The translations under genes were made by a program, and so were the position numbers. From DAIUFH01 sp036844705 (GTDB lineage Bacteria; Bacillota; Clostridia; Tissierellales; Tissierellaceae), in NCBI GenBank assembly GCA_036844705.1, contig DAIUFH010000059.1, forward strand, positions 1-14,083: 14,083 bases of DNA. The letters run 5' to 3'. The notes beneath the pieces were generated by a model. The model ran no database searches and was not told the origin of the DNA. It saw nothing but the letters and a program-made list of their open reading frames with translations. Shown here piece by piece: positions 1-8,071 of this stretch (its first letter is position 1; every line of letters begins with the position of its first letter).

Positions 1-1
1 G

Positions 2-1333
2 CCAATTATACTTATAATAGGACTTAAGGCAACTAAAAAGTCCCACAAGCTTCCACGTTCAGTTTTTATTGGGGCTTTGATTTCAGCAGCTTTGATGGGA
101 ATACTTTACAACCCAGATGCAGATCCAAGCCGTATATATTATGGTACAGATACCCGTTGCTTTGAACTATTGATAGGAAGTTTTTTAGCAATTGTACTAG
201 TAGACACAAAACTTCTCTATAGGGAAATGTCTTCAAAACAAAAAAATAAGCTAAAGATCATGAGCATTATCTCTTTTGCTATCTTTTTGGCTAGTGTTGT
301 ATTTATAGATGAATATAATTCTTTTTTATATAGAGGTGGATTATTTTTATTTAGTTTAAACACAGCTTTACTCATAGCATGTATTTGTCATCCCAAAGGG
401 ATTTTAAATTCCTTACTTTCGTGGAAACCCCTACGCTGGATTGGTACAAGATCATATGAAATATACCTATGGCATTATCCTATTATGGTCTTAAGTACCC
501 CCATCCACGAGATAGGAAATCCGTCATACTTACGTGTATTTTTTCAGCTAATTGTTACATGTATTATTGCGGAATGTTCATATCGATTTATAGAACTGCC
601 ATTTAGAAAATATGGACTATGTGGATATTTCAATCATTTAACCCTAGGAAGAATAGCAACTGTGATATTGACATTTTTCGTGATTATATCCTTTTCCATA
701 GGTACTATAAATACTGAAAGGATTAAATCAATAAATGCGAATGCGGAAAATGCAAATCAAATTACCAAGGACAAAACTATTGAGGCCAAAACTACTGATA
801 ATAACCTTAATGATGAGAAAATCCAAGTTGAAGATGAAGAAAAAAATATTCCTATAAAAAATGATAATTATAAAGAAATATTGGCTATAGGGGACTCTAT
901 TTTATTAGATGTAGCTCCAAGTCTTAATGAAAAATATGAAAACATCACTATTGACGGTAAGATAGGAAGACAAATGTCAGAGGGAACAACTTTAGCTAAC
1001 CAATATGCTAAATTTAATGATTCCGATAAAGCAGTTATCATTGAGCTAGGTTCAAATGGCTACTTTACAAACAAGCAAATTGATGGATTGCTCGATTCCT
1101 TCTCAGAGTCACATGTATTTCTAATAAATGTTCGAGTACCACGTCCTTGGGAAAGCAAAGTCAACAAGAGTTTAAATAGAAAAGCTGAAGAACGTGAAAA
1201 TGTAACATTAATTGATTGGTATTCTATAGCTTCCGAGCATCCTGAATACTTTGAACAAGATGGTGTACATTTAAATTTTAAAGGGGTCGAATCCTTAGAA
1301 AATCTTATTATAGAGAATATGGGTTTAGAATAA
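2..1333 (+). CDS. OatA-like membrane acyltransferase with C-terminal SGNH domain, 5'-truncated by window edge
   Basis: Likely moves acetyl groups from inside the cell to an extracellular polymer; peptidoglycan O-acetylation (OatA) is the best-known role. The frame is open back to base 2, so the TTG at 77 is internal and the true start lies outside the window. The 443 visible codons begin inside the acyltransferase-3 membrane domain. The 'YYGTDTR' stretch followed by a hydrophobic helix is typical of OatA relatives, and more helices follow up to about codon 240. A charged Lys/Asn/Glu-rich linker (about codons 245-290) leads to an SGNH/GDSL-like domain. Its GDS nucleophile is at Ser299, a GSNG-like block sits mid-domain, and the catalytic DGVH is at Asp420/His423. 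Full OatA proteins are about 600 residues, so roughly 160 N-terminal residues are missing. The acceptor polymer cannot be read from sequence; it could be peptidoglycan, teichoic acid or exopolysaccharide. No convincing terminator separates it from degV. Confidence 0.85.
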   Translation, partial: PIILIIGLKATKKSHKLPRSVFIGALISAALMGILYNPDADPSRIYYGTDTRCFELLIGSFLAIVLVDTKLLYREMSSKQKNKLKIMSIISFAIFLASVVFIDEYNSFLYRGGLFLFSLNTALLIACICHPKGILNSLLSWKPLRWIGTRSYEIYLWHYPIMVLSTPIHEIGNPSYLRVFFQLIVTCIIAECSYRFIELPFRKYGLCGYFNHLTLGRIATVILTFFVIISFSIGTINTERIKSINANAENANQITKDKTIEAKTTDNNLNDEKIQVEDEEKNIPIKNDNYKEILAIGDSILLDVAPSLNEKYENITIDGKIGRQMSEGTTLANQYAKFNDSDKAVIIELGSNGYFTNKQIDGLLDSFSESHVFLINVRVPRPWESKVNKSLNRKAEERENVTLIDWYSIASEHPEYFEQDGVHLNFKGVESLENLIIENMGLE

Positions 1334-1374
1334 CTCATATACTATAATGTCAACCAATGGCAAACTGCTCAATA

Positions 1375-1403
1375 TTTACAAACAATCTAAACAATAGTAT
1401 AAT
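1375..1403 (+). promoter_or_regulatory. Predicted sigma-A promoter for degV
   Basis: A -35 box TTTACA (1375-1380) and a perfect -10 box TATAAT (1398-1403) are separated by exactly 17 bases, about 47 bases upstream of the degV start. This suggests that degV is transcribed independently of the preceding acyltransferase gene. Prediction from consensus only. Confidence 0.55.
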
Positions 1404-1450
1404 TAGGTAAGCTTAATTTCTTGAATAATATATGAAAGGTTAGATTAATA

Positions 1451-2320
1451 ATGATAAAGTTGATTGTAGATAGTGCATGTGATATAAACAGTGAGATAAC
1501 GAATAATTATGATATTGAAGTAATTCCTCTAAGTATTACTATTGACGGTATCTCTTATTTAGACGGAATTGACATTGATACACATACTATTTATAAACAC
1601 ATGAGAAATGGAGATGTTCCCAAGACTTCGCAAGTGTCTTTTGAATCAGTATCTAAAGTTATTGATAAGTGTATTTCAAACAATGATGATTTTATTTATC
1701 TTGCTTTTTCATCTAAATTATCAGGTACATACGATTTTGCTAAAAAAATAATCGATACTTATAAAGAAAAGTATACAGAAAGAAAGATGGAAATAGTTGA
1801 TTCCAAAGGAGGAGCCGGAGGTAATGGATTAATAGCAATGCAGGCAATAAAAATGATTAAAAGGAATCTCTCCTTTGAAACAATCATAAAACAAATTCAA
1901 TTTATGATTGATCATATAGCTTATTACTTTACCATAACAGATTTGGAGTGGCTTTCAAAAGGCGGTAGAATAAATAAGACATTAGGCACTATGGGAAATG
2001 CATTGAATATAAAACCTTATTTGACAGTAGTAGATGGTAAGATGATAGTTTCTAAAGTGATTCACGGAAGTAAAAAAACTATTCAAACATTAATAAGGGA
2101 TGTAAAGATAGGAACAGAGAAATTTTCAAATCAAATAATTGCAATCAGTCATGCTGATGATTTAAAGACAGCTTTGAACGTTGAACAAAAAATCAAAGAA
2201 ACTATAATTGGATGCAAAACTACTATTTTTGAAATAAGTGCTGTTTTGGCTGTTCACTTGGGAATTGGAGGAGTAGGGGTCTTCTTTCTTAAAGAAAAAC
2301 CTGAGTTTTATGAAATGTAG
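1451..2320 (+). CDS. DegV family fatty-acid-binding protein
   Basis: DegV/FakB proteins bind a fatty acid in a cleft between two domains. In Firmicutes many of them present exogenous fatty acids to the kinase FakA for phosphorylation and entry into phospholipid synthesis. The 289-residue length is standard. Family hallmarks are visible: the N-terminal 'IVDSACDI' strand-loop, the 'KTSQVS' ligand-binding segment near residue 57, 'FSSKLSGTYD' near residue 85, a Gly-rich 'SKGGAGGNG' segment near residue 118, and the 'LEWLSKGGRIN' motif near residue 165. The ATG start is preceded by GAAAGG (1434-1439) at a somewhat long spacing of 11 bases. No fakA-like partner is nearby, so which lipid it carries and whether it works with FakA are unknown. 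Confidence 0.93.
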   Translation: MIKLIVDSACDINSEITNNYDIEVIPLSITIDGISYLDGIDIDTHTIYKHMRNGDVPKTSQVSFESVSKVIDKCISNNDDFIYLAFSSKLSGTYDFAKKIIDTYKEKYTERKMEIVDSKGGAGGNGLIAMQAIKMIKRNLSFETIIKQIQFMIDHIAYYFTITDLEWLSKGGRINKTLGTMGNALNIKPYLTVVDGKMIVSKVIHGSKKTIQTLIRDVKIGTEKFSNQIIAISHADDLKTALNVEQKIKETIIGCKTTIFEISAVLAVHLGIGGVGVFFLKEKPEFYEM

Positions 2321-2346
2321 TCTTGCACTAATAATCACATATTAAA

Positions 2347-2382
2347 AAGAACCTCATTGGATTTAACTCCTCTGAGGTTCTT
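2347..2382. terminator. Bidirectional intrinsic terminator between degV and the dehydratase gene
   Basis: A perfect 10-bp inverted repeat, AAGAACCTCA (2347-2356) and TGAGGTTCTT (2373-2382), encloses a 16-base loop between two convergent genes. On the minus strand the stem is followed directly by TTTTTAAT, a good U-tract for the dehydratase transcript. On the plus strand the tail is a weaker TTCTTCATT. It probably serves both genes. Confidence 0.8.
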
Positions 2383-2409
2383 CTTCATTGGTCCCTTATG
2401 CGTACTAAA

Positions 2410-3372
2410 TTATATCTTATTCGCTAAGATTTCTGATAGTAATTTAAGATCATTATTACCACCTGATATTACAAAGCATACTTTATCGTCGCTTTTTATA
2501 TCTAAACTATTTTTACTAATGGCTGCAACTCCTAATGAAGATGATGGTTCTGCAACAATTTTTGCTTTTTCAACTATCAATTTCATTGCTTTTCTTATTT
2601 CCTCATCTTCAACAGTTGTTAAAATATCTACATATTTTTTAATTATTTCAAGATTACCTAAATTAGCACGCTCAGTTCGAGTGCCATCTGCAATTGTATT
2701 TACGTTCTCTACCTTTACTGGTTTTCCAACTTTTAAACTTTCACTATATCTATTTGCAGATTGTGGCTCTGCTCCAATAATAGTTATATCAGGTTTGATG
2801 CCTTTAGCTGCAACAGCTATACCTGATATTAGACCTCCACCTCCTATAGGCACTACAATTTTATCCATATTTGGCTCATCATCTAATATTTCTAAAGCTA
2901 TCGTCCCTTGTCCAGCTTTAATATAATCATCAGCAAAAGGATGGATCTCAGTTCGTTTCTCAGCTTGGGATATTTCTTTTGATTTTTCTTCTCTTTCAGT
3001 TGATGAATTTCCAACCATAACTACATCTGCACCAAATTGTTTAACATTTTCTAATTTCACAGGATTGCAATTTTTCGACATAACAATCGTAGCCTTAATC
3101 CCTAGCCTTTTTGCTGCACATGCTACTCCTTGAGCATGATTTCCACTTGAAGCACAAACAACTCCATTTTGTTTTTCCTCATCACTTAATACAAGCATCC
3201 TATTAGTAGCACCTCTCAATTTAAAGGACCCTGTATATTGTAAATTTTCAGGTTTTAAATATACTTGACAATTTAGATAATCATCAAGGGCTGGAACTCT
3301 TAACAAAGGAGTCCTAATAATATAAGGTGCTATTCTTTCTTTTGCATTTTGTACATCTTTTAACGTAATCAT
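2410..3372 (-). CDS. Threonine/serine dehydratase-family PLP enzyme (TdcB/serine racemase type, no ACT domain)
   Basis: A fold-type II PLP enzyme that most likely deaminates L-threonine or L-serine to a 2-keto acid plus ammonia. The 320-residue length matches catabolic TdcB and serine racemase; the allosteric ACT domain of biosynthetic IlvA is absent. The PLP lysine is Lys51 in 'GSFKLRGA'. The substrate-carboxylate loop is 'SSGNHAQG' (about 75-82), the phosphate-binding loop is 'GGGGLISG' (177-184), and an 'SGGNND' motif near the C-terminus contacts the pyridine ring. An AAGGGGAG ribosome site lies 5 bases before the ATG. It lies downstream of the TRAP/UxaA operon on the same strand but has its own predicted promoter. 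Related enzymes act on beta-hydroxyaspartate or racemise serine, so the exact substrate is open. Confidence 0.88.
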   Translation of the reverse strand: MITLKDVQNAKERIAPYIIRTPLLRVPALDDYLNCQVYLKPENLQYTGSFKLRGATNRMLVLSDEEKQNGVVCASSGNHAQGVACAAKRLGIKATIVMSKNCNPVKLENVKQFGADVVMVGNSSTEREEKSKEISQAEKRTEIHPFADDYIKAGQGTIALEILDDEPNMDKIVVPIGGGGLISGIAVAAKGIKPDITIIGAEPQSANRYSESLKVGKPVKVENVNTIADGTRTERANLGNLEIIKKYVDILTTVEDEEIRKAMKLIVEKAKIVAEPSSSLGVAAISKNSLDIKSDDKVCFVISGGNNDLKLLSEILANKI

Positions 3373-3441
3373 GATTTCTCCCCTTTCAATATGTTATTTG
3401 ATTAAATCAATACGCAAATTTAATCCAAGTCTTTATCTTTA

Positions 3442-3470
3442 ATTATACAATTAAAATTATAGACTTCCAA
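3442..3470 (-). promoter_or_regulatory. Predicted promoter for the dehydratase gene
   Basis: On the minus strand a TTGGAA -35 box (3470-3465) and a perfect TATAAT -10 box (3447-3442) are 17 bases apart. Transcription would start near 3435, leaving a leader of about 60 bases that contains the palindrome TTGATTTAATCAA (3398-3410). The promoter overlaps the inner arm of a long inverted repeat (3454-3497). Prediction from consensus only. Confidence 0.5.
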
Positions 3471-3497
3471 AGAGTTTTCACTAGAAGTCTATAATTT
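3454..3497. repeat. Perfect 14-bp inverted repeat in the dctM-dehydratase intergenic region
   Basis: AAATTATAGACTTC (3454-3467) and its exact reverse complement GAAGTCTATAATTT (3484-3497) flank a 16-base spacer. Neither side has a good T-tract, so it is a poor classical terminator, although the RNA would fold as a hairpin after the TRAP operon. One arm overlaps the predicted -35 box and spacer of the dehydratase promoter, so it could instead be an operator. The rest of the 292-base gap is AT-rich, with no ORF or recognisable RNA element. Confidence 0.6.
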
Positions 3498-3528
3498 ATA
3501 AAGAGTTTAAATTATTTTAAATTAAATT

Positions 3529-3548
3529 GATGATTTAAGATGATTTAA
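3529..3548. repeat. 10-bp tandem duplication in intergenic DNA
   Basis: GATGATTTAA occurs twice back to back. It lies in the loop and inner arm of a weak, AT-only 9-bp inverted repeat (3519-3527 with 3543-3551), downstream of dctM. It may be simple AT-rich drift. Confidence 0.4.
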
Positions 3549-3664
3549 TTTGGATAAAGAATCTCTAACATCATTTTATATGATCTTCCCCAACCCATTC
3601 AAGAACGATAACACACCAAAATCCTATTATATATTCATTACATCTTATTTTCTAAATTAAATAT

Positions 3665-4993
3665 TTAGTATCCTAACAATCTAGGTAAAAACATACTTAT
3701 AGGTTCAATAAATGTTGTTAATAGAAGTACAGGGACATATCCAACCAATAAAATTCTCATAGCTGGACCGATGATTTCATTAAATTTGACATCACCTATT
3801 TTCATCCCATAATAAAGTACACTTGCATACGGAGGAGTTAAACTTCCTGCCGCTAAATTTATGGTCATTATAGCTGCAAATTGAATTGGAGACATTCCTA
3901 ATTCAGTTATTAATGGCAATAACAATGGTGCAGTTAGAATTATTGCAGTTGAGTCGTTAACGATCATTCCCATAAAAGCTAAAAATACATTTATAAGTAT
4001 TAGAATTACATATTTATTACTTGTAAGTCCCATAATGATTTTAACCAACTTCTGAGGAATTTTCATCATTACAAAAGTCTGGCTTAACATTAAACATAGC
4101 ATCATCATAACCATTATTGCACCTATAGAAATAGAAGATGTCTTAAAGATTTCATAAGTCTTTTTTAATTTAAGCTCTTTGTAGATAAAAAATCCAACCA
4201 ATAATGCTAATGCAGCAGCAACCGCTGCAGCTTCAGTTGGAGTAAATATACCTCCATATATACCTCCAAGTATTATGATTGGAATCAAAATCCCCGGAAT
4301 TGCATTTACAACAGTTCTAATAACATCAGTTGACTTTTTTACTGCAGTCTTTACTCCATTTTCATCAATATTATCTCCATCTAGATTATCTTGTGTTTCT
4401 GGAGGGAGTTTCTTAACATACAAATAATTTATTAGTGAAAATGTTATTATGACTAGTATCCCTGGTACAACAGTTGACAAAAACGATCCTAAAACAGATG
4501 TACCTGTAACCCAGCCATAAATAATTATTGGAATGCTCGGAGGAATTAAGGCTCCTAAAACAGATGCACACGTAACTAACGCAGTTGCAAATCCACGTTC
4601 ATATCCTCTTCCCTCCATTTCAGGTATCAGAATTGGTCCTACTGCTGCTACACCTGTAAAGCAACTCCCTGAAATAGCCCCTAATATTCCACACGTTAAT
4701 ATAGATATAAAGCCTAGTCCACTTCTTGCTTTGCCAATAAACAAATTTGCCAACTCCATTAACTTTTTAGCAATACCGCTTTCTGCGATTAGTGTACCTG
4801 CTAACATGAAGAATGGACTTGCTAGTAATACTGGACTTAGCATTTGATTAAATCCCCATATCATTAAACCCACTACATTTATATCCCCGAAAAGTACCAT
4901 TAAAATAAGTCCACCACCAAATACAAAAGGTAACGGAACCCCTATTAGAAGTAATACAATAAGTAACAATATATCAATGACAAATAGAGTCAA
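3665..4993 (-). CDS. dctM: TRAP transporter large membrane subunit DctM
   Basis: The ion-coupled permease of a tripartite ATP-independent periplasmic (TRAP) transporter; it uses a Na+ or H+ gradient to import an organic acid delivered by DctP. At 442 residues it has the usual DctM length and is almost entirely hydrophobic, with about a dozen predicted helices. Typical Gly/Pro/Ser-rich re-entrant segments are visible, such as 'GAISGSCFTGVAAVGPILIP' (about residues 104-123), a mid-protein 'GGIYGGIFTPTEAAAVAA' stretch and a C-terminal 'NLAAGSLTPPYASVLYY' stretch. The start is TTG, supported by GGGAGG 8 bases upstream, and it overlaps the dctQ stop in a TTGA. It ends the compact part of the operon. 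Confidence 0.95.
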   Translation of the reverse strand: MTLFVIDILLLIVLLLIGVPLPFVFGGGLILMVLFGDINVVGLMIWGFNQMLSPVLLASPFFMLAGTLIAESGIAKKLMELANLFIGKARSGLGFISILTCGILGAISGSCFTGVAAVGPILIPEMEGRGYERGFATALVTCASVLGALIPPSIPIIIYGWVTGTSVLGSFLSTVVPGILVIITFSLINYLYVKKLPPETQDNLDGDNIDENGVKTAVKKSTDVIRTVVNAIPGILIPIIILGGIYGGIFTPTEAAAVAAALALLVGFFIYKELKLKKTYEIFKTSSISIGAIMVMMMLCLMLSQTFVMMKIPQKLVKIIMGLTSNKYVILILINVFLAFMGMIVNDSTAIILTAPLLLPLITELGMSPIQFAAIMTINLAAGSLTPPYASVLYYGMKIGDVKFNEIIGPAMRILLVGYVPVLLLTTFIEPISMFLPRLLGY

Positions 4994-5496
4994 TTAAAGT
5001 CCCTCCCATCTTTTGTAGTTTTGAAAACTCTATATAGATGGAATATACTGTAAGCAAACATCAATATCATCCCCACGAATAAAGCAACTTCAGCATAAAA
5101 CATTGGGATATACAACGTTCCACTTGTCTTCCATATTTTAAACGAATATTTAGCCATCTGAAAAGTATATATACAAATAACTCCTGATATTGCTGATGAA
5201 CAAAAATATTTGACTATGTTAAAATTTGATAGTACTTTAGGATTGGATATGAAGGATTCTAACATACCACATTCAATATGTTCATCCCGTAATGATGCAC
5301 TTGCACCTCCTATCATAAACAACCATATTATAGGATACATCATAAGCTCTTCTATACCAAGTAAAGGTAATTTCAGCACATATCTTAATATAATTTGAGC
5401 TATAACCAAAATCACCAACGAAGCCAAACAAATTGTATTGATAACATTTTGTATTGAATCCATTCTTGCTAATAATTTATTGTTTTTAATATCCAT
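4990..5496 (-). CDS. dctQ: TRAP transporter small membrane subunit DctQ
   Basis: The small integral-membrane subunit that pairs with DctM. The 168 residues form four hydrophobic segments, at about 16-36, 46-66, 90-112 and 126-148. The 'GIEELMMYPIIWLFMIGGA' region after helix 1 is the most conserved DctQ feature. GGAGG lies 7 bases before the ATG. The gene overlaps dctM by 4 bases and follows the lyase large-subunit gene by about 30 bases, in keeping with one transcript. Confidence 0.93.
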   Translation of the reverse strand: MDIKNNKLLARMDSIQNVINTICLASLVILVIAQIILRYVLKLPLLGIEELMMYPIIWLFMIGGASASLRDEHIECGMLESFISNPKVLSNFNIVKYFCSSAISGVICIYTFQMAKYSFKIWKTSGTLYIPMFYAEVALFVGMILMFAYSIFHLYRVFKTTKDGRDFN

Positions 5497-5528
5497 TATG
5501 AAACCTCCAATATTTAGTTCATTGTTGA

Positions 5529-6686
5529 TTATCTAATATCACGTGGAATCGTATAATCGAAGTTCATATTATCTTCAGATTTTGTTATAGCACCATTTGC
5601 AACCTCAATTATTTTCTTATATAGCTCTTCTCCAACTATATCAATATTTTCTCCAAGTATTACTCTTCCTGCATTAAAATCCATTATGCCATTTAGCGAT
5701 TTATAGGTTTTCGGATTGCCTGTTATTTTCACCAATGGCATTACTGCATTTCCAAGAGGTGAACCTCTTCCCGTACTGAATGCAGTTATTTGGGCACCTG
5801 CCATAGCAAATGCTGTTGTCACAAAAGAATCAGGTCCCTGTGCTCTACAATCTAATACCCATAATCCCGGATGAGGTACTTTATCTCCTACTTGTATAAT
5901 ACCTTGAACCGGTACTGATCCCATTTTCTTAATATTTCCCATTGATTTTTCTACTAATGTTGTAATTCCACCAGCTTTATTCCCTGGAGTAGGATTAACT
6001 TCTTCAATAGTCTGTCCATATTGCTTAATATAATCTTCTCTTAATTCAGTGACCATATCTAATATTGCAATACCTACTTCTTTGTTTACAGCTCTACTAG
6101 CTACAACATGTTCGCTTCCTGGAAATCCTACTACTTCCGACATTAATACAGTTCCTCCATTTTTGACAATCAAGTCTGTCATGGCACCAATTACCGTATT
6201 ACCTGCAAGAGCAGTAGTCCAATCAGAACCACCGCATTGAACACCAACAATAAGCTTATCAACTCCAAAAGTACCTCTTTGTTCTTTTATTGATTCTTTT
6301 TCTAATTTATTAGCATATTCTATGCCTTTAGCAATTGCCTGTTTTGGTCCGCCTTCTTCTTGAATCAAAATCTTGTAGACAGGTTTATTTATACCCTTAA
6401 TATAATCGTACATTTTATTTGCATCTATTTGCTCACAGCCTAATCCAACTAAAATAACTCCATATACATTTGGATTTTCACATGCTTTTATTAAACCAAG
6501 CTCAGTCCTATTTGAATTTTCTTCAAATTCCATGCAACCAAAATCATGAGTAATCGATACTGCATTTGTTTTTTCTGCAATACGTATTGCAACGTTATTA
6601 GCACATTGTACAGTTGATACAACTAATATGTAATTTCGTATACCAACTGACCCATCTGATCTTTGATAACCATCAAAACTATGCAT
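5529..6686 (-). CDS. UxaA-family lyase, large catalytic subunit (altronate dehydratase / sulfolactate sulfo-lyase type)
   Basis: Large subunit of a metal-dependent lyase that removes water, or sulfite in SuyB relatives, from a 2-hydroxy acid. It resembles the C-terminal part of E. coli altronate dehydratase UxaA: 'GSVGIRNY' near the N-terminus, 'VGLGCE' near 80, 'VQCGGSD' near 150, 'PTPGNKAGGITTL' near 235, and 'FSTGRGSPLG' near 305. I chose the ATG at 6686 (385 aa) because GGGGG at 6696-6700 sits 9 bases before it; the in-frame TTG at 6693-6695 abuts that site. It overlaps the small-subunit gene by 8 bases. The split into about 100- and 385-residue subunits also fits SuyAB. No uronate isomerase or mannonate/altronate oxidoreductase gene is nearby, so the altronate label should not be taken literally. 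The enclosing TRAP operon indicates that the imported acid is its substrate. Confidence 0.88.
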   Translation of the reverse strand: MHSFDGYQRSDGSVGIRNYILVVSTVQCANNVAIRIAEKTNAVSITHDFGCMEFEENSNRTELGLIKACENPNVYGVILVGLGCEQIDANKMYDYIKGINKPVYKILIQEEGGPKQAIAKGIEYANKLEKESIKEQRGTFGVDKLIVGVQCGGSDWTTALAGNTVIGAMTDLIVKNGGTVLMSEVVGFPGSEHVVASRAVNKEVGIAILDMVTELREDYIKQYGQTIEEVNPTPGNKAGGITTLVEKSMGNIKKMGSVPVQGIIQVGDKVPHPGLWVLDCRAQGPDSFVTTAFAMAGAQITAFSTGRGSPLGNAVMPLVKITGNPKTYKSLNGIMDFNAGRVILGENIDIVGEELYKKIIEVANGAITKSEDNMNFDYTIPRDIR

Positions 6687-6993
6687 TTTCCGCAACCCCC
6701 TTCATAAAGTCATCAATATAACCTTTACACAAATCTTCTGTTACATCAATTACGTTGTGTGTATGAACATAATCTCCTCTCTGAATTTCAGTATTGGATA
6801 CTCCAATCGGCACACCATATTTATATACATATTCATTTTTATTGATATCTTTAATAGCTACTTTATGTCCAATAGGTATTTCTTGATTAGCAACTATAAT
6901 CTCATCTCCTACTTTTATTTTTTCTCCATTTTGTATGGTTAAAGTAGCAACTGCAACATTGTCTAATAAATCAACTAATAATACTGTTTTCAT
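6679..6993 (-). CDS. UxaA-family lyase, small SAF-domain subunit
   Basis: A 104-residue SAF-domain protein equivalent to the N-terminal domain of E. coli UxaA and to SuyA. Conserved features are 'LDNVAVAT' near residue 10, 'IPIGHKVAIKDI' (about 40-51), 'KYGVPIG' near 59 and the His-rich 'YVHTHNV' near 75-81. It is expected to form part of the active site of the neighbouring large subunit. GGAGG lies 5 bases before its ATG, and the gene sits 17 bases after dctP. The substrate is as uncertain as for the large subunit. Confidence 0.9.
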   Translation of the reverse strand: MKTVLLVDLLDNVAVATLTIQNGEKIKVGDEIIVANQEIPIGHKVAIKDINKNEYVYKYGVPIGVSNTEIQRGDYVHTHNVIDVTEDLCKGYIDDFMKGVAENA

Positions 6994-7010
6994 ATAAACC
7001 TCCTATAATT

Positions 7011-8042
7011 TTATTTATATCCTATAGCCTCTTTAATCTGATCAAATATCTCTTTACCATACTCTTTCTCTAATTCCGGCCATACTTCCGATCTAATTTT
7101 ATTTGAATACGCTTCTATTTGCTCATCAGTAAAATCATAAACTGTTGTGCCTTCTTCTTTAAACAACTTATCATATTTAACATCTTCCTCTTCTGCCTGT
7201 TCAAAAGCTAACTTCTCCAATTCCTTTGATAATCCATCAATTATATTTTTATCTGCATCAGATAAGCCATCATATAATTCTTTGTTCATATATAGCCAAT
7301 GACATTCAAAGTGTGTCTTAATTGGCATAACATAATCTATCAATTCTTTATATTGTGTATAATAGGATTCTGTCCCTGCTCCAATAGCACCATCAACAAC
7401 ACCTGTTTGTATCGATGTAAAAATTTCTGAAGAAGGCAATGGTGTTGTTTGGAAACCTAATCCTTGTCCCAATGCATCCCATGATTTTGAAGAAGGAACT
7501 CTAATTTTTAATCCTTTAGAAGCATCTGGATTATATGGATCATTTGGTTCTTTTGCCAAAGCTACTGCTCCAAAATATTGAGGATAAACTGCTAAGAGTT
7601 TTATATTCTGAGCTTCAAGTCTATCCGCTACATAATTGGCAATTAAACCATCCTCAATATTATATAACTTTTTAGCCATTTCCCAGTCAGTGACTATATA
7701 TGGCGCAACTTGTACTGCAAGTGTTTTATCGACATTATAGCCTACAGAAGCTAGCTGTAATTCCACGTCTCCTAGTCCAATTCTCTCTTGTACAACAGAA
7801 TAATCTCCCAATTCAGAATTTGGATATATTTCAATCTCAATTCTTCCATCTGTTTTTTCCTTTAGTTGCTCAGAAAACCATCTTGCACTATCATCTGTCC
7901 TTGTGCCTTCAGGACGAATATGTGCCAACTTCCATGTCATCTTACCATCATCTTTATCTTTAGATGCACTGCCTGAACTGCTACATCCGGATAGTAAGGA
8001 CAACACCAAAACTACGCATAAAACTTTAAGCCATTTTTTCAT
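7011..8042 (-). CDS. dctP: TRAP transporter substrate-binding lipoprotein DctP
   Basis: Extracellular solute receptor that captures the substrate and hands it to DctQM. The 343-residue protein starts with a lipoprotein signal peptide; the lipobox is LSGC with the lipidated Cys at residue 20, followed by a Ser/Lys-rich tether, as expected in a Gram-positive cell. The DctP fold is marked by 'GLKIRVP', in which Arg181 is the family's conserved carboxylate-binding arginine, and by 'IQTGVVDGAIG' (about 211-221). The ligand is therefore very probably an organic acid. AAGGAGG lies 9 bases before the ATG. It sits 29 bases after the opine-dehydrogenase-family gene and directly upstream of the lyase genes. 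Confidence 0.94.
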   Translation of the reverse strand: MKKWLKVLCVVLVLSLLSGCSSSGSASKDKDDGKMTWKLAHIRPEGTRTDDSARWFSEQLKEKTDGRIEIEIYPNSELGDYSVVQERIGLGDVELQLASVGYNVDKTLAVQVAPYIVTDWEMAKKLYNIEDGLIANYVADRLEAQNIKLLAVYPQYFGAVALAKEPNDPYNPDASKGLKIRVPSSKSWDALGQGLGFQTTPLPSSEIFTSIQTGVVDGAIGAGTESYYTQYKELIDYVMPIKTHFECHWLYMNKELYDGLSDADKNIIDGLSKELEKLAFEQAEEEDVKYDKLFKEEGTTVYDFTDEQIEAYSNKIRSEVWPELEKEYGKEIFDQIKEAIGYK

Positions 8043-8071
8043 ACTAATTTTCCTCCTTAATTTGATTTCTA

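Noticed and set aside
1060..1338. Minus-strand 92-aa open frame
   Set aside because: It lies antisense to the SGNH domain of the acyltransferase, and no ribosome site or family resemblance was seen.
2357..2926. Plus-strand 189-aa open frame
   Set aside because: It lies antisense to the conserved dehydratase gene, begins inside the terminator hairpin, and its low-complexity hydrophobic product matches nothing I recognise.
3529..3548. Tandem GATGATTTAA as a CRISPR or iteron array
   Set aside because: Only two short adjacent copies occur, with no spacers and no replication gene nearby.
6687..6695. TTG start for the UxaA-type large subunit
   Set aside because: The TTG directly abuts the GGGGG ribosome site; the ATG at 6686 has the proper 9-base spacing.
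5529..6993. Firm assignment as altronate dehydratase (uxaA)
   Set aside because: The superfamily includes galactarate dehydratase and sulfolactate sulfo-lyase, the protein is split into two subunits, and no uronate pathway genes are present.
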